64,000 nucleotides of DNA from Pontibacillus halophilus JSM 076056 = DSM 19796. Lineage in GTDB: Bacteria > Bacillota > Bacilli > Bacillales > BH030062. Under the pieces are notes generated by a model. That model saw only the letters and a list, made by a program, of their open reading frames with translations. It was not told the DNA's origin and ran no database searches. The position numbers were made by a program, and so were the translations under genes. The stretch spans positions 1 through 64,000 of the forward strand of contig NZ_AULI01000007.1 in the NCBI RefSeq assembly GCF_000425205.1. The letters run 5' to 3'. Shown here one piece after another: positions 62,774 through 64,000 of the stretch; position 1 is the first letter of the stretch; every line of letters starts with the position of its first letter.

Positions 62774-63697
62774 ATGAACGTATTTTCAAAGGACATTCGT
62801 GAGTACATAAATGTAGTTGATGTCATGAACGAAATTGAGGCATACCACTTGGAACCACAGAGAGAGAGTGAGATTGCACCTGACCGGATGCATGTGGAAG
62901 ACGGAGAGCGCACCGCGTTATTGATGCCCGCCTTTTATGAGGAGTACTATTCGGTGAAGCTTGCTGGCGTGTCTCCGAGTAATGTCGACAAGGGCAAGCC
63001 CTCTGTACAAGCAACCATTATGCTTTACAACCGTGACACAATGGAACCATTGTTATCGTTAGATGGCAACCAGATTACTGGATTAAGAACAGCAGCAATC
63101 AGTGGACTCGGCATGAAATACATTGCCCCACAAGATGCTTCAGTCTTAGGAATCGTTGGGACAGGCCTACAAGGATGGACTCATTTAGAAGCTGCCATGG
63201 CAGTTCGAAATATCCATACCGTCTATCTTCACAGCCGCAATAAAGAGAAGGTAGATGCGTTTAAGCAGCAAATACATGAGCATTATCCGAATGTGACTGT
63301 AATGACTAAAGAAATTACCGAGCTTGTCGAACGCTCTGATATTATTGTCACAGCAACAAGCTCCTCAAGCCCAGTTCTTCCAGACGTAGACTGTAGCAGT
63401 TGGACCTCTAAGCACATTACAGCAGTAGGCTCATTCCGCCCTGATATGCAAGAGATTCCCGATGGCATTCTACAGGAGATTCAGAACGTGTACGTAGACC
63501 AACCAGCAGCGTTACATGAGTCCGGGGATATTATTCGAGCGAGCGAACTACGTGGTGTGGACCAATTCCCTACGCTCGAAGAAGTTATTCAATCTGAAGA
63601 CCCGCCAGCTTACCACGAGAATGTTTCCCTATTTAAATGTGTAGGTGGCTCTATCTACGATTTACTCGCAACGAAAGCCCTATACAAAAAACTATAG
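62774..63697 (+). CDS. Ornithine cyclodeaminase / mu-crystallin family dehydrogenase
   Basis: The 307-aa protein shows EIAPDRMHVEDGERTALLMP, then GNQITGLRTAAISGLGMKYI and the NAD(P) loop GIVGTGLQGWTHLEAAMAVR, all typical of the OCD/mu-crystallin family, which includes ornithine cyclodeaminase and imino-acid or alanine dehydrogenases. It lacks clear evidence for one reaction. ATG 62774 is 7 nt from AGGAGG; the ATG at 62771 is the alternative. Single-gene unit. Confidence 0.85.
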   Translation: MNVFSKDIREYINVVDVMNEIEAYHLEPQRESEIAPDRMHVEDGERTALLMPAFYEEYYSVKLAGVSPSNVDKGKPSVQATIMLYNRDTMEPLLSLDGNQITGLRTAAISGLGMKYIAPQDASVLGIVGTGLQGWTHLEAAMAVRNIHTVYLHSRNKEKVDAFKQQIHEHYPNVTVMTKEITELVERSDIIVTATSSSSPVLPDVDCSSWTSKHITAVGSFRPDMQEIPDGILQEIQNVYVDQPAALHESGDIIRASELRGVDQFPTLEEVIQSEDPPAYHENVSLFKCVGGSIYDLLATKALYKKL

Positions 63698-63734
63698 AAA
63701 AAAGCTCGCCTGAAAAAACAGGCGAGCTTTCTTT
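63698..63734. terminator. Bidirectional rho-independent terminator
   Basis: AAAGCTCGCCTG and CAGGCGAGCTTT form a perfect 12-bp stem between convergent genes. Confidence 0.9.
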
Positions 63735-63754
63735 ATTCCTCGGGGGAAATGACC

Positions 63755-64000
63755 TTAACGGCCAATAATGCTATAGCCAGAGTCAACGTGAATCATTTCA
63801 CCGGTAACTCCTCGTGATAGATCGCTTAATAGGTAATAAGCTGTGTCGCCTACCTCTTCCTGAGTTGTAGGTCGGCGCAATGGAGAACGCTCTTCAATGT
63901 GCTTAAGGATTGAGTTGAAGTCACCAACGCCTTTAGCAGAAAGCGTACGAATTGGTCCCGCAGAGATGGAGTTCACACGGATTCCGTGCTTCCCAAGATC
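63755..64000 (-). CDS. fabI: Enoyl-ACP reductase FabI, C-terminal part (runs off the window)
   Basis: The last 81 residues of a short-chain-dehydrogenase-fold FabI are present: GIRVNSISAGPIRTLSAKGV, then FNSILKHIEERSPLRRPTTQ and the end HVDSGYSIIG. The I-S-A-G-P-I-R-T-L segment is FabI-specific. The enzyme reduces trans-2-enoyl-ACP with NAD(P)H in fatty-acid elongation. The active-site Tyr/Lys lie outside the window. In B. subtilis fabI is next to cotO. Confidence 0.95.
   Translation of the reverse strand, partial: DLGKHGIRVNSISAGPIRTLSAKGVGDFNSILKHIEERSPLRRPTTQEEVGDTAYYLLSDLSRGVTGEMIHVDSGYSIIGR

Overview
The window looks like chromosome from a low-GC, endospore-forming, probably moderately halophilic member of the Bacillaceae (Halobacillus/Pontibacillus-like; genus is inference). 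The evidence is Shine-Dalgarno sequences of the AGGAGG type, sigma-A promoters, spore coat genes (cotZ, cotO), a SAM-I (S-box) leader before metN, very Glu/Asp-rich secreted proteins, and gene neighbourhoods shared with Bacillus subtilis (yjcH-yjcG-yjcF; yjcA-cotZ-cotO). One tRNA gene, tRNA-Val(GAC), is present. No CRISPR array or prophage is visible.

Layout. 0-4.3 kb is AT-rich accessory DNA: the start of an IS3-family transposase, an AspBHI-like methylation-dependent restriction gene cut off at the IS end, an orphan Sau3AI-like restriction endonuclease and a secreted nuclease lipoprotein. 4.5-7.7 kb holds a repeat lipoprotein, a WYL regulator and a PadR/HAAS pair. 7.7-14.2 kb (minus) is an oligosaccharide ABC importer with a cytosolic GH63/debranching-type glucosidase under a LacI repressor; matching operators precede the lacI gene and the glucosidase. 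14.4-19.3 kb (plus) is a sugar-acid-type operon (enolase-superfamily dehydratase, aldehyde dehydrogenase, iron alcohol dehydrogenase, IclR regulator) behind a clear promoter with twin operators. 19.4-22.9 kb contains small membrane proteins, a Gfo/Idh/MocA oxidoreductase and an aldo/keto reductase.

22.9-26.4 kb (minus) is the most interesting region: a type VII secretion LXG effector locus. Two WXG100-like partners (YwqH/YwqI type) precede an LXG protein whose C-terminus is a glycine-zipper membrane segment, followed by a small multi-pass membrane protein (candidate immunity) and an unrecognised 267-aa protein. 26.7-28.3 kb is xpaC-telA. 28.4-33 kb is an arsenic-resistance and persulfide group (arsC, arsB, arsR, CoA-disulfide reductase-rhodanese). 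33-38.8 kb includes a flotillin, a Cys-rich copper-binding protein, the tRNA, GrpB and a lytic transglycosylase. 38.9-42.6 kb is a TAXI-TRAP transporter operon. 42.9-47.4 kb holds pgpA, yjcHGF, a DUF421 protein and an MBL hydrolase. 47.6-50.2 kb is a spore-coat cluster whose members carry sigma-K-like -10 elements.

50.3-55.2 kb (minus) is an S-box-controlled methionine importer metNPQ with two tandem MetQ copies and an M20 amidohydrolase. 56-62.6 kb is a maltodextrin system: a neopullulanase divergent from malEFG and a LacI/MalR-type repressor. An ornithine cyclodeaminase-like gene and the 3' end of fabI close the window. In B. subtilis, as I recall, fabI lies directly beside cotO, so 50.3-63.7 kb looks like a block placed between two normally adjacent genes. 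Neither sugar ABC importer has an ATPase gene here, so both probably borrow a shared MsmX-type ATPase encoded elsewhere.
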